The notes: generated from the sequence alone by a model not told the origin. DNA of 64,000 nucleotides from Polaribacter sp. Z022 (GCF_023555495.1 NZ_JALCZO010000004.1:414210-478209); one strand, 5' to 3'; counted from the stretch's first letter, positions 44,930-53,556 are shown. Translations and numbers: made by a program.

Positions 44930-45313
44930 TTAAGCTCCAATTGTATGCCTTAATTCGTCTATTTGATTTTCCCATAATTGTTTAGATTCTTCAACCTCAT
45001 CTTCATCATCTGCAAAATCAGTAATAATTAAAGATACATCTTTAGTTAAAGCATCTACTTCAATTTTAATTTCAAAATAACTTTCATCATCTTCACTCTC
45101 TAACCATTTAAAACGTACTTTTTCATCAGTTCTTTTGGTTATTAATTCTGCTTTTTCCTCTTCTCCTTCCCATGTAAAGCTAAATTCTTTTCCTCTAGAG
45201 TTTACTTTATCTGCAAACCACTCTTGTAAATTTGAAGGTGAGGAAATATATTGATACAGCATGTGGGGTGATGCGTGAATAGGTATTTCTAATTCGAACT
45301 TTATTTTATCCAT
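44930..45313 (-). CDS. START-like domain protein
   Basis: A 127-residue SRPBCC-fold protein of the small Flavobacterial START-like family. Landmarks are HASPHMLYQYISSPSNLQEWFADKV (parts: SPHMLYQYISSP, LQEWFADKV) and a C-terminal helix of acidic residues (EDEVEESKQLWENQIDEL). Such proteins bind hydrophobic ligands in a cavity, but the ligand is unknown. Single gene next to a tRNA. Confidence 0.85.
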   Translation of the reverse strand: MDKIKFELEIPIHASPHMLYQYISSPSNLQEWFADKVNSRGKEFSFTWEGEEEKAELITKRTDEKVRFKWLESEDDESYFEIKIEVDALTKDVSLIITDFADDEDEVEESKQLWENQIDELRHTIGA

Positions 45314-45401
45314 CTTTGTTATTATCTTAAGAGGACAATATAGGTAATAATTCTATTTAAAAAAAATTAAAAACACTTCTTGCCAGTTTATAAAATTCAA
45401 T

Positions 45402-45409
45402 TATATTTG
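45402..45409 (+). promoter_or_regulatory. Promoter -7 element of tRNA-Met
   Basis: TATATTTG, TAnnTTTG consensus, 15 bases upstream of the mature tRNA. Confidence 0.65.
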
Positions 45410-45424
45410 CAGCCTCAAACTTAT

Positions 45425-45498
45425 GGCGAGGTAGCTCAGTTGGTTAGAGCGCAGGATTCATAACCCTGAGGTCGGCAGTTCAAATCTGCTCCTCGCTA
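45425..45498 (+). tRNA. tRNA-Met (CAT anticodon), probably elongator
   Basis: A 74-base cloverleaf. The acceptor arms GGCGAGG and CCTCGCT pair with one G-T, the D arm is GCTC...GAGC, the anticodon stem is CAGGA/CCCTG-like around the loop TTCATAA, and the T arm holds GTTCAAAT. CCA is not encoded. The first pair and D arm rule out initiator tRNA-Met; tRNA-Ile2 with a lysidine anticodon remains possible. Confidence 0.93.
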
Positions 45499-45514
45499 CT
45501 ATTTTTAGATTACT

Positions 45515-45554
45515 AAAAAACAACAGTTTAGATTTTTCTAAGCTGTTTTTTTTT
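45515..45554 (+). terminator. Terminator of tRNA-Met
   Basis: Stem ACAGTTTAG / CTAAGCTGT (one G-T pair) extended by A/T pairs, loop ATTTTT, then eight T's. Confidence 0.8.
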
Positions 45555-45884
45555 GCTCCAAAATTACTCTTTTTAATGTCTAAAGCTTATCAAAAATTAT
45601 TATGTAAAAGATTTTAATTTTAAAATTAAAAACAACACCAATTCTTATTAAATATTTGTGTTCTAAAATTAAATTTTGAGTTTAGACAACACAATTACAT
45701 AAAACACTCTTTTCATGATAATTAACTTTTAAATTCATAAATAAGCGATTAAAATAAACCCACTTTTTTAATCTTAACTTTAATTATTTTTTGTATTTTT
45801 ATATGAAAAAGAATGTTAAATTATACAAATTAAATTAGTGTAATTTATTTTAAAAATCTTAAGTAACCCTCCTAATCTTAAGTT
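45555..45884. other. Non-coding spacer before the histidine kinase locus
   Basis: Apart from the tRNA terminator this 330-base A/T-rich stretch contains no ORF of note on either strand and no strong hairpin. No TAnnTTTG match is clear before the kinase start; possible weak promoter elements (TATTTGTG near 45653) are too far away to assign. Confidence 0.5.
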
Positions 45885-46157
45885 ATGATTTATGACCAAA
45901 TTGCTATATTTTTTTTACAAGGTACTTTAGTTGCTTTTGTAATACTTATATTATTTAGACTTAGAAAAGTATTAGGTATTGGCGCTCTTTTTGCCTGTTT
46001 AGGGTTATTTAAATTTATACAAATTTTTTTATCTCACTCTTCATATTCTTTTGTTAATAGTAACATTCTTATTGCTCCTGGAGCTTCAATTTTTATAACT
46101 GCTACTTTTTTTTGCATTATTGGTTATATATATAAAAGAAGATGCTTCAGAAACTAA
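45885..46157 (+). CDS. N-terminal fragment of the multi-PAS histidine kinase (frameshifted sensor domain)
   Basis: A 90-residue ORF with three hydrophobic helices (LQGTLVAFVILILFRL, GIGALFACLGLFKFI, SIFITATFFCIIGYIY), then out-of-frame KRRCFRN and a stop. The sequence fits the N-terminal half of the VUPS-like (vitamin-uptake-like sensor) membrane domain, where YIxEDAxExRK should follow helix 3. That very sequence (IYIKEDASETKK) begins the overlapping +1 frame. So this is the broken start of the following gene. Adding one TA to the (TA)5 tract at 46125-46134 restores a single frame of about 1578 residues. Confidence 0.75.
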   Translation: MIYDQIAIFFLQGTLVAFVILILFRLRKVLGIGALFACLGLFKFIQIFLSHSSYSFVNSNILIAPGASIFITATFFCIIGYIYKRRCFRN

Positions 46158-49100
46158 AAAAATAGTAATAGGTTTATTAATTGTAGATTTATTAATTACT
46201 TTTTTATTAGAAGTTTTTGGATGGAATACCAATACAACTTCATCTCCAAATGATTCTTTTCCTCTAAAAAAATCTTTGTCTGTAATTTTTATAGGTAATA
46301 TTACTCTATTAATTGATGCTCTTATTATAATTACAACTTTTGAGTTCCTATCAAAAAAAATAAAATACTTATTTTTTCAAATTTGTATTACTATGCTAAT
46401 TGTAGCAACTTTTGATACTTTTTTCTTTTCTCTACTTTCTTTTTGGAAATCAGAAAATCTATATACAATTATTAGTATGGGTTTAATATCTAAAGGTAGT
46501 TTTACTATTTATTATAGTATTATTTTCTTTTTTTATTTAAAGTACTTTGAGCAAAACAATACACTATTTACTAAAATAAAATTTAAAGACACTTTTAATT
46601 TATTAACCTACAAACAAAAATTTGAACACGCTAAACAAAACATTAAAAATACTGAGAAAATGTTTCGTTTAATAACCAACCATTCTAATGATATAATTTG
46701 TTTACAAGATCCTGATAGTACTTTTAGATATATAAGTCCTTCAATTAAAAACATTTTAGGATATAAGCAACACAAGTTTTTAGGCAAAAAGATTTATAGT
46801 ATTGTTCATGAAGATGACTTAGAAGAATTAAAATCTTTAATAGAAGCTAAAGAATTTAGTACAAAATTAATTAGAAATGTATATTTATTTAGGTTTAAAC
46901 ACATAAACGGAAAGTATATATGGTTAGAATTTTTAACTTCTCCTGTTTTCAACGGAAAACAAATTAGTTATTTTGTAACTACTGCAAGAGACGTTTCTAA
47001 AAGAGTATTAGCTGACAACGAACATAAAAAATCTGTAAACCTACTAACTAAAAGAGAACATAACTTAAACGAAGCAAGTAAAGTTGGTAAAATTGGTTTT
47101 ATACAATATGACAATGCTTCTAAAACCTATACTTGGTCTGATTATGTTTATACTATATTTGGAATTAAACTTAATGAAGAAATACCTGAACAAAGAGAAT
47201 TTTTAGCTTTTTTTAAAAAAGAATCTCAAATTAAAATAAGACATGTAATTAAAGAGAATATTCAAAATGGAATTTCATGTGATATTGAAGTAAAAGCTTA
47301 CGACAATAATAAAGAAGAAATTTGGCTAAGAGTTATATTACATCCAATATTTAATAGTAAGAAAGAAGTAATAGGAAGAAGAGGTATTATACAAGACATT
47401 ACTCACTTTAAAGCAACTGAATTAAGGTTAGAAAATTCAAAACTTAAAATTCAAAACTCTTTAGATTTATTAGCCATTAAAGAACGCTCTTTAAATGAAG
47501 CTAGTGAAATTGGTAAAATTGGCTTAATAGATTATAATAACGAAACTGGTACTTACACTTGGTCAGATAATACCTATAAAATTTTTGGTTTTAATCAAAA
47601 TAATGGTGCTCCTAGTTTACAAGAAATGATAGCTCTTTTTGATAAAAAATCTAAAAAGAAATTAATAAAAACAATTGATGATATTAATTTAAAAGAACTT
47701 TCTAATGATATTGAACTTAAACTTATTAATAAGAAGAATAAAGAAATTTGGATTAGACATATAAGTAAACCTATATATAGTGATAATAATAACCTTTGTG
47801 GTAGAAGAGTATTAGTACAAGATATTACAGACTTTAAAAAAACACAATTTAAATTAGAAAAATCTAAACAAGACATACAAAACTCATTACACTTATTAGA
47901 GAATAAAGAACACTCTCTAAATGAAGCAAGTAAAATGGGTAAAATTGGTTATTTAGAAGATGATGTAGCAACAGATACTTTTATTTGGTCAGAATATTTA
48001 TATAATATTTTTGGTTTTGATGCAAGTAAACCTGTACCATCTAGACAAGAAATTGCGTTACTTTTTGATGAAGACTCTCAAGAAAAAATGAGAATAGCAA
48101 CTCTAAACCTAGATACAAAAGGAATTCCTTTTGATATCGTTTTAAAATTTATAAACCTTAGAAATGAAGAAGGATGGATTAGAATTGTTGTAAAGCCAGT
48201 ATATAATAACGAAAATAAAATTGTAAAACGTAGAGGTCTTGTACAAGATATTACAGACTATAAATTAGCTCAAATTAAGTTAGAAAAATCTAAAGAAGAA
48301 ATTCAGAATACTTTAAACTTACTTGAAAAAAAGGATTTTTCTTTAAATCAATCTAGTAAAGTTGCTAAAATTGGATTTTGGGAATACAATATTGCAAACG
48401 ACAGTTTTATTTTTTCTGATTATGTATATAAAATATTTGGTTTTGATTTAAATGACAAAATTTTATCTAAAGATAAAATGAGAGCTTTTTATGATGCCCA
48501 ATCACAAATAAAATTAGAATTAGCTACTAAAAAAATTGATGAAACTGGAGTACCTTATGATATAGAATTAAGACTTATTAATTTAAAAAATGAAGAAGTT
48601 TGGGTTAGAAATGTTGTGCAACTTATTTACGATAAAGAAAAAAATATTATTGGTAGAAAAGGTGTTATTCAAAATATTACTGAAAGAAAAAAAATTGAGC
48701 AAGAACATTTAACAATTAAAAACAACTATCAACGATTATTTGATAATGCTTCTATATCTATTTGGAATGAAGATTTTACTTTACTATATAATCAATTAGA
48801 AAAACTTAAAAAAAATAAGATCTCTAATATTAAAATACACCTAAAACAAAACCCTTTAATTCTACAATCATTAATTGAAAAAATAAAAATAAATAGCGTA
48901 AATAAAGCTTCTATAAAATTGTTTAAGGCAAAAAGTCATGAAAGTTTTTTTAATAATATAGAAAGAACTTTTGGTAATGGAGCAGATGAAGTTGTTTTAA
49001 ATTTAATTGAAGCTATTTGGAATAATGAATCATTATTTTCTTCAGAAGTAAATTATAAAACCTTTAAAGGAGATGAGTTTGCAGCAATAGTATCTATCCC

Positions 49101-50616
49101 AATTCCTAATACATTAGAAGAGCAAAAAACAGTTCCAGTAATTATTCAAAGTATACAAAGTATAAAAGATGCTCAGACAGCAATGGAAGAATCTTTATAC
49201 AATTTAAATAGATCTCAAAAATTAGTTCAATTGGGTAATTGGGGATATGACCCAATAGATAAAAAATCTGAATGGTCTGAAGAAGTATTTAATATTTGGG
49301 AATTCGACTCAGAATTTGGTACTCCAAATTATGAAAATATTATATCAAGAATACATCCTAACGATTTAGAATTATTTGAAAAATCACTTAATGATGCTAT
49401 AGAGTTAGCAAAACCTTATGATATAGAATTTAGAATAACTACACCTAATAAAAAAGAAAAAGTTTTAAGAGCTATTTGTGAACCTATAAAAGATAATCAT
49501 GGAAAAGTGATTAACTTAAAAGGTATAAATCATGACATTACAGAAAATAAAAAAGCAAAACTTAAAATAGAAAAAGCTGAAGAAATGTATAGGGTTTTAA
49601 CAGATTATTCTAACGATTTAATTTGTTTACAAGAACCAGATAGTACATTTAAATACATTAGTCCTTCTATTAAACCTCTTTTGGGGTATAATCAATCAGA
49701 ATTTTTAGGAAAACAAGTTTTTAGTATTGTTCATAAAAATGATATTGCTCCTTTAAGAGAAGCTATGGAGAAAAAGATATTTAATACCAATGTTGGCGTC
49801 TTTTCTTTTAGAGTTCGTCATAAAAAAGGGCATTATATATGGTTAGAATTTTTATCTTCACCAGTATATAAGAATAACGAGTTAAGTTATTATGTCACCT
49901 CTGCCAGAGATATTACACAAAGAGTTTTATCAAAAAAAGAAATTGATGAATATCAAAAATCTTTACAAAGTTTAACTACCGAAATTACTTTAATAGAAGA
50001 AAATCAGAAAAAAGAAATTGCCACAAATATTCATGATCATCTTAGTCAATCTTTAGTAATATCTAAAATGAAAATAAATGAATTGAAAAAAAGCAAACAG
50101 TTAAATGATTATGGTGAAGATTTATCCTTTATAGACAAACACATTTCTGAAGCTTTAACAAACAGTCGTAAAATAACTTATGAACTCTCCCCTCCTGTTT
50201 TATATCAATTAGGTATAATTGAAGCTATAAATTGGTTAGTAGAAGAAATAGAAAATACACATAAAATTAGTTTTGTTATTAATGATAATATTGAAGAAGT
50301 AGAACTAAGTGATATAAAATCTATTTTACTTTTTAGAAGCATACAAGAAGTATTAAACAATGCAATAAAATATTCTAAAGCCACTTTAATAACATTAAAT
50401 CTTAATATTAATAAATTAGGCTTAGATATTTGTATATTAGATAACGGAGTTGGTTTTGACACTTCAATTCTAAATAACTTCCATAATCATAAAGGCAATG
50501 GTTTTGGTTTATTTACTGTAAAAGAGCGTATCAAAAATATAAAAGGAAATTTTATGATTACATCAAAAATAAATAAAGGAACTACTGTTAATATTTTTAT
50601 ACCCCTAAAAAAATGA
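46120..50616 (+). CDS. Multi-PAS sensor histidine kinase (HisKA_3 type), main part
   Basis: A 1498-codon frame lacking a convincing own start (TTG at 46120; first ATG near codon 92). Remaining membrane helices (four, to about residue 165) complete a seven-helix sensor. Then come PAS domains at about 178 (PAS1), 316, 457, 600 and 740 (four tandem copies), 867 (degenerate), 1032 and 1153 (PAS8, near-identical to PAS1: SNDLICLQEPDSTFKYISPS). The HisKA_3 dimerisation motif has His1305 (NIHDHLSQSL). The HATPase domain has an N-box near 1405 (FRSIQEVLNNAIKYS), DNGVGFD near 1441 and GNGFGLFTVKERI near 1461. Its gene overlaps the response regulator gene by four bases. The signal is unknown. Confidence 0.85.
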   Translation: MVIYIKEDASETKKIVIGLLIVDLLITFLLEVFGWNTNTTSSPNDSFPLKKSLSVIFIGNITLLIDALIIITTFEFLSKKIKYLFFQICITMLIVATFDTFFFSLLSFWKSENLYTIISMGLISKGSFTIYYSIIFFFYLKYFEQNNTLFTKIKFKDTFNLLTYKQKFEHAKQNIKNTEKMFRLITNHSNDIICLQDPDSTFRYISPSIKNILGYKQHKFLGKKIYSIVHEDDLEELKSLIEAKEFSTKLIRNVYLFRFKHINGKYIWLEFLTSPVFNGKQISYFVTTARDVSKRVLADNEHKKSVNLLTKREHNLNEASKVGKIGFIQYDNASKTYTWSDYVYTIFGIKLNEEIPEQREFLAFFKKESQIKIRHVIKENIQNGISCDIEVKAYDNNKEEIWLRVILHPIFNSKKEVIGRRGIIQDITHFKATELRLENSKLKIQNSLDLLAIKERSLNEASEIGKIGLIDYNNETGTYTWSDNTYKIFGFNQNNGAPSLQEMIALFDKKSKKKLIKTIDDINLKELSNDIELKLINKKNKEIWIRHISKPIYSDNNNLCGRRVLVQDITDFKKTQFKLEKSKQDIQNSLHLLENKEHSLNEASKMGKIGYLEDDVATDTFIWSEYLYNIFGFDASKPVPSRQEIALLFDEDSQEKMRIATLNLDTKGIPFDIVLKFINLRNEEGWIRIVVKPVYNNENKIVKRRGLVQDITDYKLAQIKLEKSKEEIQNTLNLLEKKDFSLNQSSKVAKIGFWEYNIANDSFIFSDYVYKIFGFDLNDKILSKDKMRAFYDAQSQIKLELATKKIDETGVPYDIELRLINLKNEEVWVRNVVQLIYDKEKNIIGRKGVIQNITERKKIEQEHLTIKNNYQRLFDNASISIWNEDFTLLYNQLEKLKKNKISNIKIHLKQNPLILQSLIEKIKINSVNKASIKLFKAKSHESFFNNIERTFGNGADEVVLNLIEAIWNNESLFSSEVNYKTFKGDEFAAIVSIPIPNTLEEQKTVPVIIQSIQSIKDAQTAMEESLYNLNRSQKLVQLGNWGYDPIDKKSEWSEEVFNIWEFDSEFGTPNYENIISRIHPNDLELFEKSLNDAIELAKPYDIEFRITTPNKKEKVLRAICEPIKDNHGKVINLKGINHDITENKKAKLKIEKAEEMYRVLTDYSNDLICLQEPDSTFKYISPSIKPLLGYNQSEFLGKQVFSIVHKNDIAPLREAMEKKIFNTNVGVFSFRVRHKKGHYIWLEFLSSPVYKNNELSYYVTSARDITQRVLSKKEIDEYQKSLQSLTTEITLIEENQKKEIATNIHDHLSQSLVISKMKINELKKSKQLNDYGEDLSFIDKHISEALTNSRKITYELSPPVLYQLGIIEAINWLVEEIENTHKISFVINDNIEEVELSDIKSILLFRSIQEVLNNAIKYSKATLITLNLNINKLGLDICILDNGVGFDTSILNNFHNHKGNGFGLFTVKERIKNIKGNFMITSKINKGTTVNIFIPLKK
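46125..46134. repeat. (TA)5 tract at the frameshift in the sensor kinase
   Basis: Ten bases of perfect TA repeat. Frame +1 relative to the upstream ORF is needed downstream, which equals a gain of one 2-base unit. With six units the protein reads GYIYIKEDASETKK, matching the expected family sequence. Confidence 0.7.
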
Positions 50617-51266
50617 GCACAATAAACAACATAAATATAGTTTTAGTAGACGATCATAAATTACTAAGAGATGGTTTAAAAAATATTATTGAACAAAAAG
50701 CACACATGCATATTATTGGAGAAGCTTCTAATGGTAGAGAAGCCATTAAAGTATGTACTAAGTTAAATCCAGATGTTATGATAATTGATGTTGCAATGCC
50801 TGGTTTAAATGGTATAGAAGCTGCAGAACAAATACACAAAATTAATCCTAAAATAAAAATAATTGGGCTTTCTATGCACTCTAGTAAGCAATTTATACAA
50901 GGAATGTTTAAAGCTGGTGCATATGGTTATTTATTAAAAGATGGAGATTCTGATGAGCTTATTACAGCAATTACTACTGTTGTAGAAAACAAAAAATATC
51001 TCTCTAAAGATTTAAATCAAGAGTTTTTAAATCTATTAAAGAAAGGTGAAACTATAGAAACCGCAAAACTAAGCCCAAGAGAAAAAGAAGTTTTACAATT
51101 AATTGCAGAGGGTAATTCCTCTAAAGAAATTGGAAATATTTTGTTTTTAAGCTCTAAAACTGTAGATGTTCATAGAAACAACATTATGAATAAAATAAAC
51201 TTACATACTATACCAGAACTTACAAAATATGCTATAAAAAAAGGTTTAACTTCTTTAGATTTATAG
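50613..51266 (+). CDS. NarL/LuxR-family response regulator
   Basis: A 217-residue cytosolic transcription regulator, partner of the kinase whose stop it overlaps. Receiver domain: the acidic pair in LVDDHK (residues 11-16), phosphoacceptor Asp in MIIDVAMPG at about residue 59, the switch Ser in LSMHSS at about 86 and the conserved Lys in LLKDGD. LuxR-type HTH at about 150-210: LSPREKEVLQLIAEGNSSKEIGNIL (parts: SPREKEVLQLIAEG, SSKEIG) and KTVDVHRNNI. Targets are unknown; the secreted paralogs alongside are natural candidates. Confidence 0.94.
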   Translation: MSTINNINIVLVDDHKLLRDGLKNIIEQKAHMHIIGEASNGREAIKVCTKLNPDVMIIDVAMPGLNGIEAAEQIHKINPKIKIIGLSMHSSKQFIQGMFKAGAYGYLLKDGDSDELITAITTVVENKKYLSKDLNQEFLNLLKKGETIETAKLSPREKEVLQLIAEGNSSKEIGNILFLSSKTVDVHRNNIMNKINLHTIPELTKYAIKKGLTSLDL

Positions 51267-51319
51267 TTAAAAATATTAAGAACTTTATACATTTCAAATC
51301 TTTTAAATTAAAACATAAA

Positions 51320-51363
51320 AAAAGCTAAACTTTAGGGGCCTATAGGGACTAAGTTTAGCTTTT
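51320..51363 (+). terminator. Terminator of the kinase/regulator operon
   Basis: A 13-bp stem AAAAGCTAAACTT / AAGTTTAGCTTTT encloses a G-rich loop (AGGGGCCTATAGGGACT). Confidence 0.85.
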
Positions 51364-51445
51364 AGAATATTTTTTTAGGGAAAAAATTCTTTAGGGGAAT
51401 TTTACTTTGGGGGAAACTACATTAGGGAATATTGAAGGGGGTAAA
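51334..51445. other. Cluster of G runs with a perfect hairpin
   Basis: In this A/T-rich region, seven runs of three to five G's occur about every 15 bases (GGGG, GGG, GGG, GGGG, GGGGG, GGG, GGGGG). The last lies in the loop of AATATTGAA / TTCAATATT (51428-51454). They lie after the response regulator gene and before the end of the opposite secreted-protein gene. See findings. Confidence 0.5.
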
Positions 51446-51463
51446 TTCAATATTTTAATTTTA

Positions 51464-51898
51464 TTAATTAATTTTTTTCATTTTTCCTGTCCAACTTCTA
51501 CCTCCTAAAGTAGATTCATAATACACATAACCTTTCTTTATTTTAAGAATTTTCATATGCAACTTAGTACCTGGTTTAAAAGGAAAATTAGGTAGGTTAG
51601 ACTCTTTTATTGTCATAAAACAATCATTAATTGATTTCCATTCAATCTTAGATTTTATGAAATATTTTTTATTATTAAAGTACTCAGTATGTTCATTTTC
51701 AGAAAAAATAACTAAAACTTTTTCTCCTTTATACTTGTAAGTATATTCATTTTTAGCTAACATCGAATTTATTGAGTAATCTGTATTCATATGAGCTATT
51801 TTCTCATTATATCTATTAGAAGAATTCATAGCTAAATCTTGAGCTTCTATAGTAAAGGCAACTAGGGTCAGAATTAAAAATATTTTAAAATTTTTCAT
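51464..51898 (-). CDS. Secreted 144-residue protein, paralog of the one at 53122
   Basis: Unrecognised family. Signal peptide MKNFKIFLILTLVAFTIEAQ, a variable Asn/Ser-rich segment to about residue 50, then a conserved mostly beta domain (YKYKGEKVLVIFSENEH, KYFIKSKIEW, MTIKESNLPNFPF, STLGGRSWTGKMKK). The last 93 residues are about three-quarters identical to the second copy by eye. Strand-rich, one conserved Cys. Located tail-to-tail with the response regulator gene, so its regulation by that system is plausible but not shown. Confidence 0.72.
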   Translation of the reverse strand: MKNFKIFLILTLVAFTIEAQDLAMNSSNRYNEKIAHMNTDYSINSMLAKNEYTYKYKGEKVLVIFSENEHTEYFNNKKYFIKSKIEWKSINDCFMTIKESNLPNFPFKPGTKLHMKILKIKKGYVYYESTLGGRSWTGKMKKIN

Positions 51899-52153
51899 AA
51901 TATTAAATTTTTAAGTAGAGGTTAATAAAACTTTTTATAGCAATAATATCTTTATTATTATAGTATAAATGTATAACAGAACATAAGGTAATCCTATAGG
52001 TAATTTTCTTATTTTTTAATGTTTAAATAAATATTTATGTATTTATATTTATTTAGAATGATTTAACATAAAATAAGTAAGATACTTATAGTCTATTACT
52101 TATAATTTGCTTAATTTTGTCTTGTCCCTCCAATTATTTTAATTCTTTTTATT

Positions 52154-52519
52154 TTGAAAACTATTCTAAAAGATTTATTAATAGTCGAAGACCATGCTTA
52201 TATTAGAGATAGCATTATTAAAGCGATTGTTGATAATAATGATATCGGAGACCTAAAAACTTCAAGCACTTTAAAAGAGGCCTATTCTTTTTTAAGTAAT
52301 ACAAATTTTGATTTAATAATACTAGACCTTAGTTTACCAGATGGTAATGGTGTAGATTTATTAAAAATGATAAACGATAAAAAACTAGAAACAAAAGTTT
52401 TTGTTTTCTCAATGAGTACTAACTTAAAACGAATTTGTTTAAAACACGGAGCTTCAGCATTTTTTGATAAAGCAAACGATTTTGACAAACTAATAGAAGC
52501 TATAAAATTATCTAATTAA
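52154..52519 (+). CDS. Stand-alone response-regulator receiver protein (CheY-like)
   Basis: A 121-residue receiver domain without an output domain. It has LLIVEDHAYIRDS (acidic pair), LIILDLSLPDGNG (phosphoacceptor Asp, residue about 56), FSMST in the switch position, and FFDKAND where the conserved Lys lies. Start is TTG at 52154, unless translation begins further in. It sits between the two secreted-paralog genes, which point the other way. It may accept phosphate from the giant kinase 1.5 kb upstream. Confidence 0.85.
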   Translation: MKTILKDLLIVEDHAYIRDSIIKAIVDNNDIGDLKTSSTLKEAYSFLSNTNFDLIILDLSLPDGNGVDLLKMINDKKLETKVFVFSMSTNLKRICLKHGASAFFDKANDFDKLIEAIKLSN

Positions 52520-52523
52520 ATAT

Positions 52524-52558
52524 AAAAAAAGCAAATCATTTAAATGATTTGCTTTTTT
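52524..52558. terminator. Bidirectional terminator between receiver gene and barrel gene
   Basis: A long palindrome AAAAAAGCAAATCATT / AATGATTTGCTTTTTT-like stem with A/T ends on both sides, located between two convergent genes. Confidence 0.82.
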
Positions 52559-52585
52559 ACTAGTACTTAACTACTTTAAATATAT

Positions 52586-53095
52586 CTAGAGACTATATTT
52601 TAAACCTATAAAGCCACTAATTACATATTTATTATTGCTATTATATAGTTCTACTAGATCCTTTCTATAAGTTAATTGCTGAGTACAAATAAACTTTAAT
52701 TTATCATTTAATCTATAGTTAAGTTCTCCACTAAGACTAAAACTATTAAAACCTTCATCTTTTCTATAAATTTTACCAAAGTCTAAATAAGCACCAGCAC
52801 CAATTTTACCATAAATACTTTTAACTATATAACCAGTACCAATAGAATATCTTTTAAAGTTTTTACCAACCAAATCTGCATATTCTACACCCAAATAAAT
52901 TGATAAGTGACTTTTTTCTAAATTGTAAACTGGTACTTCTAACTTAGATAAAAAATTAATAGTTAAAGGGTCATTTCCTTTTTGATCTCCTACTAAGAAT
53001 AATCTTGCATCTTGTTGAAGAGAAATTTCAATTTTATTTTGTCCATAGTTATAAAATGAAAGTATAAGGATAAATATTGTTATTATTTTTTTCAT
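52586..53095 (-). CDS. Exported small beta-barrel-like protein
   Basis: A 169-residue protein; signal MKKIITIFILILSFYNYGQ. The mature sequence is alternating strands with aromatic ends (KIEISLQQDARLFLVG, LSIYLGVEYADLVGKN, YSIGTGYIVK) and ends VISGFIGLKYSL, an ending like many small outer-membrane barrels. About eight strands could fit. Family not recognised. It lies between the receiver gene and the second secreted paralog, with the same orientation as the latter, and is likely cotranscribed with it (26 bases apart). Confidence 0.65.
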   Translation of the reverse strand: MKKIITIFILILSFYNYGQNKIEISLQQDARLFLVGDQKGNDPLTINFLSKLEVPVYNLEKSHLSIYLGVEYADLVGKNFKRYSIGTGYIVKSIYGKIGAGAYLDFGKIYRKDEGFNSFSLSGELNYRLNDKLKFICTQQLTYRKDLVELYNSNNKYVISGFIGLKYSL

Positions 53096-53121
53096 AATCA
53101 GGGGAATTTTATTTATTAATA

Positions 53122-53556
53122 TTATTGTAGTTTTTTCATTTTACCTAACCAAGTTCTGCCACCTAAAGTAGATTCATAAAAAACATATCCGCGTTTAATT
53201 TTTGTAATTTTCATATACAATTTAGATCCACTTCTAAAAGGAAAATTTGGTAAATTAGATTCTTTAATAGTCATAAAACATCTATTATTAGCTGTCCATT
53301 CTATTTTCGATTTAATAAAATATTGTTTATTATTAAAATACTCTATGTGCTCATCTTTAGAAAACACAACCAAAACATCCTCACCTTTATATCTATAAGT
53401 ATAAATTGTTTTTTCTAACAATGGTGCTACAGGATAATTAGCTATATCATAAGAAGAAGAATTATTATAATTAACTGATGTATTCATTGCCAAGTCTTGA
53501 GCACTAACTGAAAAAGACATTAACAAAAGAGCTAAAACTAATTGTAAATTTTTCAT
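53122..53556 (-). CDS. Secreted 144-residue protein, paralog of the one at 51464
   Basis: Same length and layout as the protein at 51464: signal MKNLQLVLALLLMSFSVSA, a variable Ser/Tyr-rich region, then the conserved beta domain (YRYKGEDVLVVFSKDEH, QYFIKSKIEW, MTIKESNLPNFPF, STLGGRTWLGKMKK). First gene of a likely two-gene transcript with the barrel-like gene downstream. Its leader contains TCCCTAA before the ATG, like other genes here. Function unknown. Confidence 0.72.
   Translation of the reverse strand: MKNLQLVLALLLMSFSVSAQDLAMNTSVNYNNSSSYDIANYPVAPLLEKTIYTYRYKGEDVLVVFSKDEHIEYFNNKQYFIKSKIEWTANNRCFMTIKESNLPNFPFRSGSKLYMKITKIKRGYVFYESTLGGRTWLGKMKKLQ

Noticed and set aside
45885..46157. Separate small membrane protein gene upstream of the kinase
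   Set aside because: Its helices and the next frame's first residues join into one known-looking sensor when one TA is added, so treating it as an independent gene is less likely.
51334..51454. CRISPR-like array
   Set aside because: The G runs are irregular, have no constant repeat over 10 bases, and no cas genes lie nearby.
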